A stretch of 50,546 bases of DNA from an uncultured Oscillospiraceae bacterium (GCA_934589675.1 CAKTOF010000018.1:1-50546); one strand, 5' to 3'. Shown: positions 42,494-49,031, counted from the first letter of the stretch. Made by a program: numbers and translations. The notes: generated by a model from the letters alone, not told the origin.

Positions 42494-42522
42494 ATGATAC
42501 CACGCGCGCTCCTCCATTGCAA
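42494..42522 (-). promoter_or_regulatory. murT promoter, start site close to the ATG
   Basis: TTGCAA (42522-42517), a 17-bp spacer and TATCAT (42499-42494). The predicted transcription start, six to eight bases beyond the -10 box, coincides with the A of the murT ATG at 42487. Confidence 0.55.
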
Positions 42523-42683
42523 GCACACGGCGCAAAAACCGGCGGATTTGCCGAAAAAATTTCTGAGTATTTTAGTAAATCAGAAAATAATCCTGCTTTC
42601 TATCTGCTCTGAATCCATCTTGACGATTGGACATCACCACAGAATGACAGCGTCGAAAGCCCTTGAAACAGTTTTGGGGAAAC

Positions 42684-42724
42684 AAAAAAGCTCGCCGCAA
42701 GCAATATAGAGCTTGCGGCGAGCT
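42684..42724 (-). terminator. intrinsic terminator after tRNA-Arg
   Basis: A 14-bp stem (arms 42689-42702 and 42711-42724) with an 8-nt loop, then TTTTTTG on the minus strand. Its 5' arm begins at the last base of the encoded CCA end. Confidence 0.9.
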
Positions 42725-42800
42725 GGCGCGCCAAAAGGGATTCGAACCCCCGGCCTTCCCCTTAGGAGGGGGACGCTCTATCCAGCTGAGCTATTGGCGC
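42724..42800 (-). tRNA. tRNA-Arg (anticodon CCT)
   Basis: A full cloverleaf is visible on the minus strand. The acceptor stem GCGCCAA pairs with TTGGCGC, the D stem is GCTC/GAGC, and the anticodon stem TCCCC/GGGGA encloses loop CTCCTAA, giving anticodon CCT (reads AGG). The T arm contains TTCGAAT. The discriminator G and the CCA end are encoded. It has its own promoter and terminator. Confidence 0.97.
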
Positions 42801-42829
42801 GTATAGAAGCAGGAGTTACACGCCAAAGT

Positions 42830-42858
42830 ATTTTACCCGAACGCAGGCACGTTGTCAA
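42830..42858 (-). promoter_or_regulatory. tRNA-Arg promoter
   Basis: TTGACA (42858-42853), a 17-bp spacer and TAAAAT (42835-42830) on the minus strand, about 30 bp before the mature tRNA. Confidence 0.85.
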
Positions 42859-42938
42859 TGTGTGCGGAAAAATTATGCGCATGAAACTGCGCATCGTGCA
42901 TAGAATGATATATCCTGAATCCAAAGGAGCGGCCTGAT

Positions 42939-43034
42939 ATGAACATGAACGATGCCGCAGCGCACCTGCTGCCGGGAGACGACGTCGATGAACTCATTTT
43001 TGAAGGGGAGGACTATCACGAGAGCGAGCGCTGA
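42939..43034 (+). CDS. 31-residue acidic small ORF of unknown function
   Basis: An ATG at 42939 preceded by AAAGGAG about ten bases upstream opens a 31-codon frame beginning MNMNDAAAHLL, with an acidic second half (DDVDEL, EGEDYHESE), ending TGA at 43034. A stable hairpin with a T-rich tail follows two bases later. The ribosome site plus dedicated terminator argue that it is expressed. Upstream, CATAGAAT (42899-42906) resembles a sigma-E -10 box, with GCATGA 14 bp before as a partial -35. I recognise no family. It could also be a leader peptide upstream of prfB, but prfB has its own consensus promoter after the terminator. Confidence 0.5.
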   Translation: MNMNDAAAHLLPGDDVDELIFEGEDYHESER

Positions 43035-43036
43035 CG

Positions 43037-43066
43037 CGGCAGGCTGAAAAGCCTGCCGGATTTGTT
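43037..43066 (+). terminator. intrinsic terminator after the small ORF
   Basis: A 9-bp stem, CGGCAGGCT (43037-43045) with AGCCTGCCG (43050-43058), GAAA tetraloop, then GATTTGTTTTG. The tail runs into the prfB -35 box. Confidence 0.85.
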
Positions 43067-43095
43067 TTGACAAGCGGAAGGATTTTCTGTATAAT
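43067..43095 (+). promoter_or_regulatory. prfB promoter
   Basis: A perfect TTGACA (43067-43072), 17-bp spacer and perfect TATAAT (43090-43095). Confidence 0.92.
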
Positions 43096-43139
43096 CCATT
43101 TGATATACCATTACAACACCAAAGAAAGTGGAATGAACA

Positions 43140-44270
43140 ATGCCTGGAATGATTGAATTTGAGGAAAACAAGATCAAGCTGAATGATATGAAGCCTGCGC
43201 TTGCGGATCTGCGGGAGTCGCTCGCGCTCGACGCATGCCGCGATGAGCTTGAGCGGCTGCACGCACAGATCGCCTCCGACGGCTTCTGGGACGACATTGA
43301 CCGCGCGCAGAAGGTGCAGAAGCAGGCATCGCAGCTGGAAAACAAGATCAAATCCTACGAGGACATGGCCTCCAGTTGGGACGACCTGATGATGATGTGC
43401 GACATGGCCCTCGAGGAGGGCGACGAGTCCCTGCTCGGCGACGTGCGCGAGGGTGTGGCGAAGCTGGAGGCCGACATGGAGTCGGCGCGCCTTGAGACGC
43501 TGCTCACCGGCGAGTATGACGGCAACAACGCGCTTTTGTCGTTCCACGCCGGCGCGGGCGGCACGGAGGCGCAGGACTGGTGCCAGATGCTCTACCGCAT
43601 GTACACCCGCTGGGCCGAGCGCCACGGCTATACCTATCAGATCATGGACTACATCGACGGCGATGAGGCCGGCCTGAAATCCGCCGACATTATGATCGAG
43701 GGGCCGAACGCCTACGGCTTTTTGAAGTCGGAGTCCGGCGTGCACCGCCTCGTGCGCGTGTCGCCGTTCGACGCCTCCGCGCGCCGCCACACGTCGTTCT
43801 CGGCCGTGGAGGTCATTCCGGAGATCGCCGACGATGTGGAGGTCGAGATCCGCGAGGAAGACATTGAGATGCAGGTCTACCGCTCGTCCGGCGCCGGCGG
43901 CCAGCACATCAACAAGACGTCGTCCGCCGTCCGTCTCATCCACAAGCCGACGGGCATCGTCGTCGCGTCGCAGCAGGAGCGCAGCCAGTTTCAGAACAAG
44001 GAAAACTGCATGCGGATGCTCCGCTCAAAGCTCGTTGAGATCAAGGAGCGCGAGCACCTTGAGAAGATCTCGGACATCAAGGGCGTCCAGCAGAAGATCG
44101 AGTGGGGCAGCCAGATCCGCAACTATGTCTTTATGCCCTACACCCTCGCCAAGGACACGCGCACGGGCTACGAAAACACGAACATCAACGCCGTCATGGA
44201 CGGCGACCTCGACGGGTTTATCAATGCGTACCTGTCCTGCCTTGCCACGGGCAACTGGGTCACGAAATAA
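43140..44270 (+). CDS. prfB: peptide chain release factor 2
   Basis: A 376-residue RF2 that reads UGA and UAA stops. It shows the stop-recognition tripeptide SPF in VRVSPFDASARRHTS and the catalytic GGQ in SSGAGGQHINKTSSAVRL. The reading frame is continuous from ATG 43140, so the autoregulatory +1 frameshift with an internal UGA found in many bacteria is absent. ATG 43149 is a possible later start. The upstream consensus promoter and following two-way terminator make it monocistronic. Confidence 0.96.
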   Translation: MPGMIEFEENKIKLNDMKPALADLRESLALDACRDELERLHAQIASDGFWDDIDRAQKVQKQASQLENKIKSYEDMASSWDDLMMMCDMALEEGDESLLGDVREGVAKLEADMESARLETLLTGEYDGNNALLSFHAGAGGTEAQDWCQMLYRMYTRWAERHGYTYQIMDYIDGDEAGLKSADIMIEGPNAYGFLKSESGVHRLVRVSPFDASARRHTSFSAVEVIPEIADDVEVEIREEDIEMQVYRSSGAGGQHINKTSSAVRLIHKPTGIVVASQQERSQFQNKENCMRMLRSKLVEIKEREHLEKISDIKGVQQKIEWGSQIRNYVFMPYTLAKDTRTGYENTNINAVMDGDLDGFINAYLSCLATGNWVTK

Positions 44271-44278
44271 TGCAGACC

Positions 44279-44318
44279 AAAAGGCCGCTTCCCATTTGGG
44301 AAGCGGCCTTTTTTGCGC
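44279..44318. terminator. bidirectional terminator between prfB and the TSCPD gene
   Basis: A perfect 15-bp stem (44279-44293 with 44298-44312) with a 4-nt loop and T residues on both exit sides, between convergent genes. Confidence 0.95.
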
Positions 44319-44326
44319 CTGATTCT

Positions 44327-44578
44327 TTATGACGCGCTCTTCGCCCGCTCGAGCGCGGCGGCGAGCTGGTCGGGGCAGCTGGTCGGCTTGGAGCCGCAGC
44401 GGATGCCGCGCATGCGGGAGATGGCCTCATCGACGTCCATGCCCTCAACGAGGGCGGCGACGCCCTGCGTGTTGCCGGAGCAGCCGCCGGTGAACTGAAC
44501 GTTGTGGATCTTGTGGTTCTCAAGGTCAAACGTGATCTTGCTGGAGCAGGTCCCTTTGGTTTTGTAGCTGTACTGCAT
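44327..44578 (-). CDS. TSCPD-domain protein
   Basis: An 83-residue protein ending with the family signature GIRCGSKPTSCPDQLAAAL. It also has FTGGCSGNTQGVAALVEGMD, typical of the short TIGR03905-type proteins. The domain also occurs at the C-terminus of some ribonucleotide reductases, where the cysteines bind zinc; the stand-alone protein has no proven role. It stands alone on the minus strand between prfB and the wall hydrolase. The ATG is preceded by only a weak ribosome site (GAGGTG about nine bases upstream). Confidence 0.9.
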   Translation of the reverse strand: MQYSYKTKGTCSSKITFDLENHKIHNVQFTGGCSGNTQGVAALVEGMDVDEAISRMRGIRCGSKPTSCPDQLAAALERAKSAS

Positions 44579-44624
44579 TGATTTTACACCTCAGATATGA
44601 ATATTTGACCGGGCGGCCGGATCT

Positions 44625-45716
44625 TCAGCCCTTGAGGATCCGGCGCGCGCCGAAGTAATAATGCGCATAATAGCCGCTGTCGAGATACGAGATGACGACG
44701 CCGCGCTTCGTGTTGGCCGCATGGACGAACTGGTGGTCGCCGATGTAGATGCCGACGTGGTAGATGCCGGACTGCTTGCCGTTGTTCGAGAAGAACACGA
44801 GGTCGCCGGGCATGAGGCTGTCGGACGCAATGGCGACGCCGTTGTCATACTGGTCGGCTGCGACGCGGTTGAGCTTGTAGCCAAAGCTTGTGTAGACGTA
44901 TTTGACAAAGCCGGAGCAGTCAAATCCATTGGGCGTCGTGCCGCCGTAGACATAGCGCGAGCCGATGTAGCCGAGGGCGAATTTCACGACGGCGTTCATG
45001 TCGTCTGTCGCCGCCTGCGTCGACTGGTCGATCGTCTCGTCCGGGCCGCTCAGCGAGCCGACCTGCGAGGCGTACGCTTCGCACTCACGCTTGAAATAGC
45101 GGAAGAACAGCACGAGCGCCTGCTTGCGCGTGGCCGTTTCGCCGAGCATGAGTTCGCCTCTCGCCGAGCCCTGCATGACGCCGAGGTGCACCATCGTCTT
45201 GACAGGCTCAAGATATGTCTCGGAGATGTTGTTTCCGTCGGAGAATCTGGTCAGCTCATCGTCCGTGGCGGAAGTAAAGCTCGTGTTGAGCAGCTGGCTG
45301 AAGTTGTAGAGGATCTTGCAGAACTGCGCGCGCGTGAGCGGAACATCCGGGCGGAACGTGCCGTCTGAAAAGCCGTTGACGACGCCAAGCTCAAACGCGG
45401 CGCAGATCTTCGGGTCGTCCGTGTCGGTGAAATAGTCCGTCTGGTTGGCCGTGTGCTGCTTGCCGACAAGGCGCTCGTTCTCATAGGCGAGCAGCATGAT
45501 CGAGCACATCTCGCCGCGCGTGATGGGCTGGGTCATGTCGAGGCCCTTCAGGTCGTCCGGGATGAGGTTGAACTGCTTGTCCATCTCGTCGAGCTCGTCG
45601 TCGAGCATTGTGCGCGCGCCGGCCAGCCCCATGCACAGAGGCAGCACCGCCGCAAAACACAGCAGCAGGCACACCGCGCGCCGCAGCGCTCCGGAGCGCC
45701 GAAATAATGCATTCAT
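44625..45716 (-). CDS. exported SLH-domain and NlpC/P60 peptidoglycan hydrolase
   Basis: A 363-residue exported protein. A signal peptide covers about residues 1-34. Three S-layer-homology repeats follow (around 60-90, ITRGEMCSIMLLAYE; 105-140, LGVVNGFSDGTFRPDVPLTR; 172-208, LGVMQGSARGELML), which bind secondary wall polymer. The C-terminal NlpC/P60 domain (about 240-360) has catalytic Cys267 in PNGFDCSGFV, His320 in GIYHVGIYIG and His332 in FVHAANT, so it should cut stem-peptide bonds. A consensus-like promoter precedes it. This SLH-NlpC layout is common for daughter-cell-separation or growth hydrolases in clostridia. Confidence 0.93.
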   Translation of the reverse strand: MNALFRRSGALRRAVCLLLCFAAVLPLCMGLAGARTMLDDELDEMDKQFNLIPDDLKGLDMTQPITRGEMCSIMLLAYENERLVGKQHTANQTDYFTDTDDPKICAAFELGVVNGFSDGTFRPDVPLTRAQFCKILYNFSQLLNTSFTSATDDELTRFSDGNNISETYLEPVKTMVHLGVMQGSARGELMLGETATRKQALVLFFRYFKRECEAYASQVGSLSGPDETIDQSTQAATDDMNAVVKFALGYIGSRYVYGGTTPNGFDCSGFVKYVYTSFGYKLNRVAADQYDNGVAIASDSLMPGDLVFFSNNGKQSGIYHVGIYIGDHQFVHAANTKRGVVISYLDSGYYAHYYFGARRILKG

Positions 45717-45751
45717 GCTGTCGCATTCGTCCTTTCAAAGCTGTTTTTCTC

Positions 45752-45779
45752 ATTATACACGATTCGACCGGATTTTCAA
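45752..45779 (-). promoter_or_regulatory. promoter of the SLH-NlpC/P60 gene
   Basis: TTGAAA (45779-45774), a 16-bp spacer and TATAAT (45757-45752) on the minus strand, 36 bp before the ATG. Confidence 0.75.
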
Positions 45780-45923
45780 AGAGTCAAAATGGACTGCTTC
45801 GCATATAGAGCCGATCCGCTCCATTTCCGGCGGTTCCGGGTCAAGCCAAAGCGCGGTGCTTCTCCCCGCTCCGTATATGCCATCGCGCAGAATAACGAAG
45901 GCGATCGGATGCTGTTATGAATG
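45780..45923. other. intergenic segment without a convincing gene
   Basis: Between the hydrolase promoter and the terminator of the SdpI-like gene lie about 140 bp. A 43-codon plus-strand frame (from ATG 45791, starting MDCFAYRADPL) and a 35-codon minus-strand frame (from about 45887, MAYTERGEAPRFG) overlap each other. Neither has a ribosome site. It could be a gene remnant or dispersed repeat; a genome-wide search would tell. Confidence 0.4.
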
Positions 45924-45962
45924 CAAAAAAAGCGATGCATTTGACGATAAACACATCGCTTT
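45924..45962 (-). terminator. intrinsic terminator downstream of the SdpI-like gene
   Basis: A 9-bp stem, AAAGCGATG (45929-45937) with CATCGCTTT (45954-45962), and a run of T residues on the minus exit side. Confidence 0.75.
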
Positions 45963-46010
45963 GCGGACTTGTATGCCAATCCCTTTAAATTCAGTTTGAA
46001 TATCCCCCAT

Positions 46011-46388
46011 TTATCTGGGTGTTCCATCATCATTGAAGTGTTTTTTCAAGGCTCTCTCTGTCGGATAAAATGATACAAGCATGATCACGCATTGAATTGT
46101 TACAAGAATGACCCCCGCATATCCAATGATATTCTGATCACTATGGTAAAACGGAATCGGCAGCAGCACAGATGGTATCATTATGATCCACCCCAATTTC
46201 CACCAGAGTTTCCCAAAATAGTTGTGTGCGAACTTCCATGTGTCCATATTTTTCATCGAGCGAGTTGTTCTGTATCCTGTCATCCTGTTAATCTGTTTCG
46301 GGCAATGCTTCCACATCATTCTTCCTGCAACAACCATACACATCGGAACGATCAAATCACATATCAGCATAAACCACCAAAACCACAT
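46011..46388 (-). CDS. SdpI-family membrane protein
   Basis: A 125-residue protein with three membrane helices (about 2-20, 62-82, 87-108). The SdpI-type segment GYRTTRSMKNMDTWKFAHNY lies after the first helix. In B. subtilis SdpI is the immunity protein against the killing factor SdpC; most relatives have no known role. GGAGGTG seven bases before ATG 46388 fixes the start and rejects a 13-codon extension. The gene is clearly richer in A and T than its neighbours, with codons such as ATA and AAT, suggesting recent acquisition. No SdpC-like toxin or SdpR-like regulator is adjacent. Confidence 0.8.
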   Translation of the reverse strand: MWFWWFMLICDLIVPMCMVVAGRMMWKHCPKQINRMTGYRTTRSMKNMDTWKFAHNYFGKLWWKLGWIIMIPSVLLPIPFYHSDQNIIGYAGVILVTIQCVIMLVSFYPTERALKKHFNDDGTPR

Positions 46389-46488
46389 AAAGTTCACCTC
46401 CGCAGCTTCCGATTGTTTCCTTCGCAATTTGTTGGTTTCATTTTATCATGTTTCGGCGGTTCTTTCTACCATTTTCAATATAATTTGA

Positions 46489-46514
46489 GCGGAGGGGAAG
46501 CATTTCCCCTCCGC
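46489..46514 (-). terminator. hairpin, likely terminator of the ylmC operon
   Basis: An 11-bp stem, GCGGAGGGGAA (46489-46499) with TTCCCCTCCGC (46504-46514), followed on the minus strand by AAATTATATT, a weak U-tract. A second GC-rich hairpin (GCCGCCGC with GCGGCGGC, about 46541-46558) sits just after the ylmC stop. Confidence 0.5.
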
Positions 46515-46567
46515 CCGGTGTTCCAAGCTTGAGACGCCGCCGCGCTCTTTTGCGGCGGCGCCGATTT

Positions 46568-46843
46568 TTACAGCCAGCTTTTCTTTTTCCGTGGGCAGCG
46601 GACCTGCTCCGGGCGGACCTCGACGAGAATGATGTCCTCCCCGACCCGCCGGATGGCCTGCCATGGGACGACGTAGTCGTCCTCGCGCCCGAAAAGCCCG
46701 AAAAACCGGCACGGCCCCGGCACGACAATGGCCATGATCTGCCCGGTGAGCACATCAAACTCCACGTCGTTGGCATACCCCAGCCGGCTCCCGTCCGAGA
46801 TGTTGATGACCTCCTTGCACCGGAGATCCGCCACCCGACACAT
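46568..46843 (-). CDS. YlmC/YmxH-family sporulation protein (PRC-barrel)
   Basis: A 91-residue PRC-barrel protein: LRCKEVINISDGSRLGYAND, then FDVLTGQIMAIVVPG and YVVPWQAIRRVGEDIILVEV, all typical of YlmC/YmxH. Members are expressed in sporulation in Bacillus and clostridia; the function is undefined. ATG 46843 follows GGGAGGGG by nine bases; a GTG one codon earlier is less likely. The frameshifted upstream gene now reads into this CDS by about 90 bases in another frame. Confidence 0.9.
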   Translation of the reverse strand: MCRVADLRCKEVINISDGSRLGYANDVEFDVLTGQIMAIVVPGPCRFFGLFGREDDYVVPWQAIRRVGEDIILVEVRPEQVRCPRKKKSWL

Positions 46844-47648
46844 CACTCCGCGCCCCTCCCCATGATCCTTCTATGGGAGTGTATGCAGCCGACCGGCAGA
46901 CTATGCCGCTTGACTCAGCAGGTGCGCTTTCCCTCGTCGTCGTAATCCGACCCCGTCGCCTCCCGAAAGCGCTCCTTGAGCGTAGGCCGCGCTCTCCGAG
47001 GTTTCCGGCTGCGGCATCCGGCCCTTTGGGCGGCTGGCGGAACATGACGACCTGGTCGATCTTTCCCTCGCCGTTCCAGAAGTCATAAATGTTGAGCCAG
47101 TAGCAATTTTTATTATTTTTGAGCACGTCGTTTAAGTACCACAGATCGCGCTTTTTCTGGCAGCGGTCGCCGCCGTAGAAGTCGAGGCAGTAGATCGCCA
47201 GATCGTCCGTCAGTTCAAAAATGTGCTCGCCCCGCTCGATCGGCGCAAACGTGCCGATGGCATAATGACCGTAGTGTGCAATGCCGTCATGCTCCATAAG
47301 ATCGTTGAACCGGTCGCCGTCAATGATGAGCTTGCTGCCCTCAATCCGGTAGAGATAGCCGAAGCCCTTCGGGCAGCCAAAGCCGTATTCGCCGTAAAAG
47401 TCAACGCCCGGCTCGGGCTTTTTCTTCCCACAGGCATAGCCGTTTTCGTCAAAGAGCATGATCTGCGGCGTTTCCGTGATCATCGGGAAGATGTACTCAT
47501 CGGACAGATGCAGCTTCCAGTATTCCTCTGTGCAGGGATAGCGGCGCAGGTCGCTTCCGACCAGGTATTCCACCATATACCCCGTCGGGCTGGACGCATC
47601 CTCCCAGAACCTCTGGATGAATCCGATCTTGTCGCGTTCGATCAGCAT
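46755..47648 (-). CDS. unrecognised conserved protein, paralogue 2, frameshifted C-terminus
   Basis: A strong AAAGGAGG precedes ATG 47648, twelve bases after paralogue 1. Residues to about 216 match paralogue 1 closely: GCPKGFGYLYRIEG, YCLDFYGGDRCQKKR, WYLNDVLKNNKNCYWLN and NGEGKIDQVVMFRQPPKGPD. After AAGNLGERG the frame diverges. A different frame continues PTLKERFREATGSDYDDEGK to TGA at 46917-46915, matching paralogue 1's AQRFEQASGSRYEDES end. A one-base deletion within 46985-46997 explains this; the ancestral protein would have about 244 residues. The present frame runs on to 46755 with an unrelated Arg/Gly-rich tail overlapping ylmC. No signal peptide or membrane helix. I do not recognise the family. 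Confidence 0.8.
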   Translation of the reverse strand: MLIERDKIGFIQRFWEDASSPTGYMVEYLVGSDLRRYPCTEEYWKLHLSDEYIFPMITETPQIMLFDENGYACGKKKPEPGVDFYGEYGFGCPKGFGYLYRIEGSKLIIDGDRFNDLMEHDGIAHYGHYAIGTFAPIERGEHIFELTDDLAIYCLDFYGGDRCQKKRDLWYLNDVLKNNKNCYWLNIYDFWNGEGKIDQVVMFRQPPKGPDAAAGNLGERGLRSRSAFGRRRGRITTTRESAPAESSGIVCRSAAYTPIEGSWGGARSDVSGGGSPVQGGHQHLGREPAGVCQRRGV

Positions 47649-47660
47649 GGTGTCCTCCTT

Positions 47661-48203
47661 TCAGTCTGCAAACCAGCTCTCGTCCTCATAGCGCGAGCCG
47701 CTGGCCTGCTCAAAGCGCTGTGCGTTCGTCAGCTTGACCTCGTTCAGGTTGCCGGCCGTCGCGTCCGGGCCCTTGGGCGGCTGGCGGAACATGACGATCT
47801 GATCGACCTTGCCCTCACCGTTCCAGACATCGAACAGGTTGAGCCAGTAGCAGTTTTTGTTGTTGCGCAGCACATCGTTGAGGTACCATCTGCTCCGGCG
47901 CTTCTGATAGCGGTCTCCGCCGAAGAAGTCCAGACAGTAGATGCCGACGTCGTCGGTCATTTCAAAGGCCAGATCCTCGTTCGGAACGGGCGGAAACGTT
48001 CCGTAGCGGTACGTGTTGTAAAACGCGATGAGGTTCTCACCGAGCAGCTCATTGAAGCGCTTTCCGTCAACGATGATCCGGTTTCCCTCCACGCGCAGGA
48101 TCGAGCCGAAGCCGCGTGGGCAGCCGCAGCGGTACGCGCCGAAATAGCCGTTGCCCGGCTCCGGCTTCACGCCGCCGGTCAGAACGCCGATCGAGTATCT
48201 CAA
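47661..48203 (-). CDS. unrecognised conserved protein, paralogue 1, 5'-truncated
   Basis: From about residue 11 this frame matches paralogue 2: KPEPGNGYFGAYRCGCPRGFG, YCLDFFGGDRYQKRR and WYLNDVLRNNKNCYWLN, then VMFRQPPKGPDATAGNL, with an intact C-terminus ending ESWFAD. Paralogue 2 has about 75 more N-terminal residues. Here homology stops near 48180, where DNA for an AraC C-terminus begins on the opposite strand. The only start in frame is a TTG at 48203 inside that foreign segment, without a ribosome site. So the gene lost its promoter and N-terminus in a deletion and is probably not expressed properly. The family is soluble, aromatic-rich and unknown to me. Confidence 0.7.
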   Translation of the reverse strand: MRYSIGVLTGGVKPEPGNGYFGAYRCGCPRGFGSILRVEGNRIIVDGKRFNELLGENLIAFYNTYRYGTFPPVPNEDLAFEMTDDVGIYCLDFFGGDRYQKRRSRWYLNDVLRNNKNCYWLNLFDVWNGEGKVDQIVMFRQPPKGPDATAGNLNEVKLTNAQRFEQASGSRYEDESWFAD

Positions 48204-48417
48204 CCGCTACCGCATCTCTCAGGCGCAGCTGATGCTGCGCGACACGCACGCGAGCATCCTCCAGATCGCACAGGACACGGGCTTCCCGTCCATCAACCAC
48301 TTCATCACGATGTTCAAGCGTTTTACGGACTGCACGCCGCGGGAATACCGCCTTCATATCCAGCAATCCGCCGCAGATCCGTCTCATCCGGATATGGCAA
48401 AAGTGACACATCTCTGA
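48180..48417 (+). pseudogene. AraC-family regulator, C-terminal DNA-binding remnant
   Basis: The frame encodes RTPIEYLNRYRISQAQLML, ILQIAQDTGFPSINHFITMF and FTDCTPREYRLHI, the second half of a typical AraC/XylS double helix-turn-helix domain with its normal C-terminus and stop. The first helix-turn-helix and the whole effector domain (about 200 or more residues) are absent. Homology begins at 48180 exactly where that of the divergent paralogue 1 ends. No ribosome site lies ahead of the ATG at 48151. This is a deletion remnant. Confidence 0.8.
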
Positions 48418-48511
48418 TTTTTACACTTCCTCCATTTGGTTAAGATCCAGTGATTTTGAGTTCTGGAAAAGACGCCGTCTGTCAGCGTGCGCTGTCCGGG
48501 AGCCAGCATCA

Positions 48512-48546
48512 AAAAACACGCCCGGATTCTGTCCGGGCGTGTTTTT
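48512..48546. terminator. bidirectional-type terminator downstream of the AraC remnant
   Basis: A 15-bp stem, arms 48512-48526 and 48532-48546, with a 5-nt loop. The arms begin and end in AAAAA and TTTTT, so U-runs form in both directions. Confidence 0.9.
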
Positions 48547-48593
48547 GCTGGCAGGAAATGCTCTTATGGGCGCGTCAGGCGTCAGGCCGCGCG

Positions 48594-48627
48594 CAAAAAA
48601 ATCCCCTCCGAAAAAATCGGAGGGGAT
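48594..48627 (-). terminator. rpsT terminator
   Basis: An 11-bp stem, ATCCCCTCCGA (48601-48611) with TCGGAGGGGAT (48617-48627), then seven T residues on the minus strand. Confidence 0.93.
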
Positions 48628-48637
48628 GATTTCAGAT

Positions 48638-48901
48638 TTACGCCATGGCGTTCATCTTGAGCGTTGCGCTGCTCTTCTTGCGGGCGGCGGTATTCTTGTG
48701 CAGAATGCCTTTGGACACACCCTGGTCGATGGCTTTGATCGCAACCTGGTAAGCAGCGGCGGCCTGCTCGCGGTCGCCGGAGGCCACTGCGACGTCGAAC
48801 TTCTTGATCTTCGTCTTAAGAGCGGACTTCTCCATACGGTTGCGCTCGTTCTGGATCTTCGACAGCTCGACTCTCTTCTTGGCAGATTTAATGTTGGGCA
48901 C
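48638..48901 (-). CDS. rpsT: 30S ribosomal protein S20
   Basis: An 87-residue, basic, helical protein: MPNIKSAKKRVELSKIQNER at the start, then KTKIKKFDVAVASGDREQAA and GILHKNTAARKKS, the S20 signature. It binds 16S rRNA helices 9 and 44 early in assembly. The start is GTG (48901-48899) after GAGGAGGTG. A perfect 18-bp palindrome touches that ribosome site. It diverges from gpr, a pairing conserved in Firmicutes. Confidence 0.97.
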   Translation of the reverse strand: MPNIKSAKKRVELSKIQNERNRMEKSALKTKIKKFDVAVASGDREQAAAAYQVAIKAIDQGVSKGILHKNTAARKKSSATLKMNAMA

Positions 48902-48914
48902 GGTTACACCTCCT

Positions 48915-48932
48915 CAATCGCGATCGCGATGA
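48915..48932. repeat. perfect palindrome in the rpsT leader
   Basis: CAATCGCGATCGCGATTG is its own reverse complement over 18 bp. It sits immediately upstream of the rpsT ribosome site, inside the transcribed leader, so it may act as an operator on DNA or a hairpin on RNA. There is no T-run, so it is not a terminator. Confidence 0.7.
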
Positions 48933-48972
48933 TTGATTCTGAAAAGCTCAAAACGTTCTCATGCAGGAATAT

Positions 48973-49001
48973 ATTATAGCGGCTCGCCCCTACAAAATCA
49001 A
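48973..49001 (-). promoter_or_regulatory. rpsT promoter
   Basis: TTGATT (49001-48996), a 17-bp spacer and TATAAT (48978-48973) on the minus strand, about 75 bp before the rpsT start. Confidence 0.8.
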
Positions 49002-49031
49002 TAGCTTTTTTGTTTTTTTGCGGAAAAATCC

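Noticed and set aside
42876..42894. TGCGCAT pair as the start of a repeat array
   Set aside because: Only two copies 12 bp apart, no further units; kept only as part of the small-ORF promoter region.
43140..43260. Programmed +1 frameshift in prfB
   Set aside because: The frame is continuous from the start through the conserved N-terminal domain; no in-frame TGA was found.
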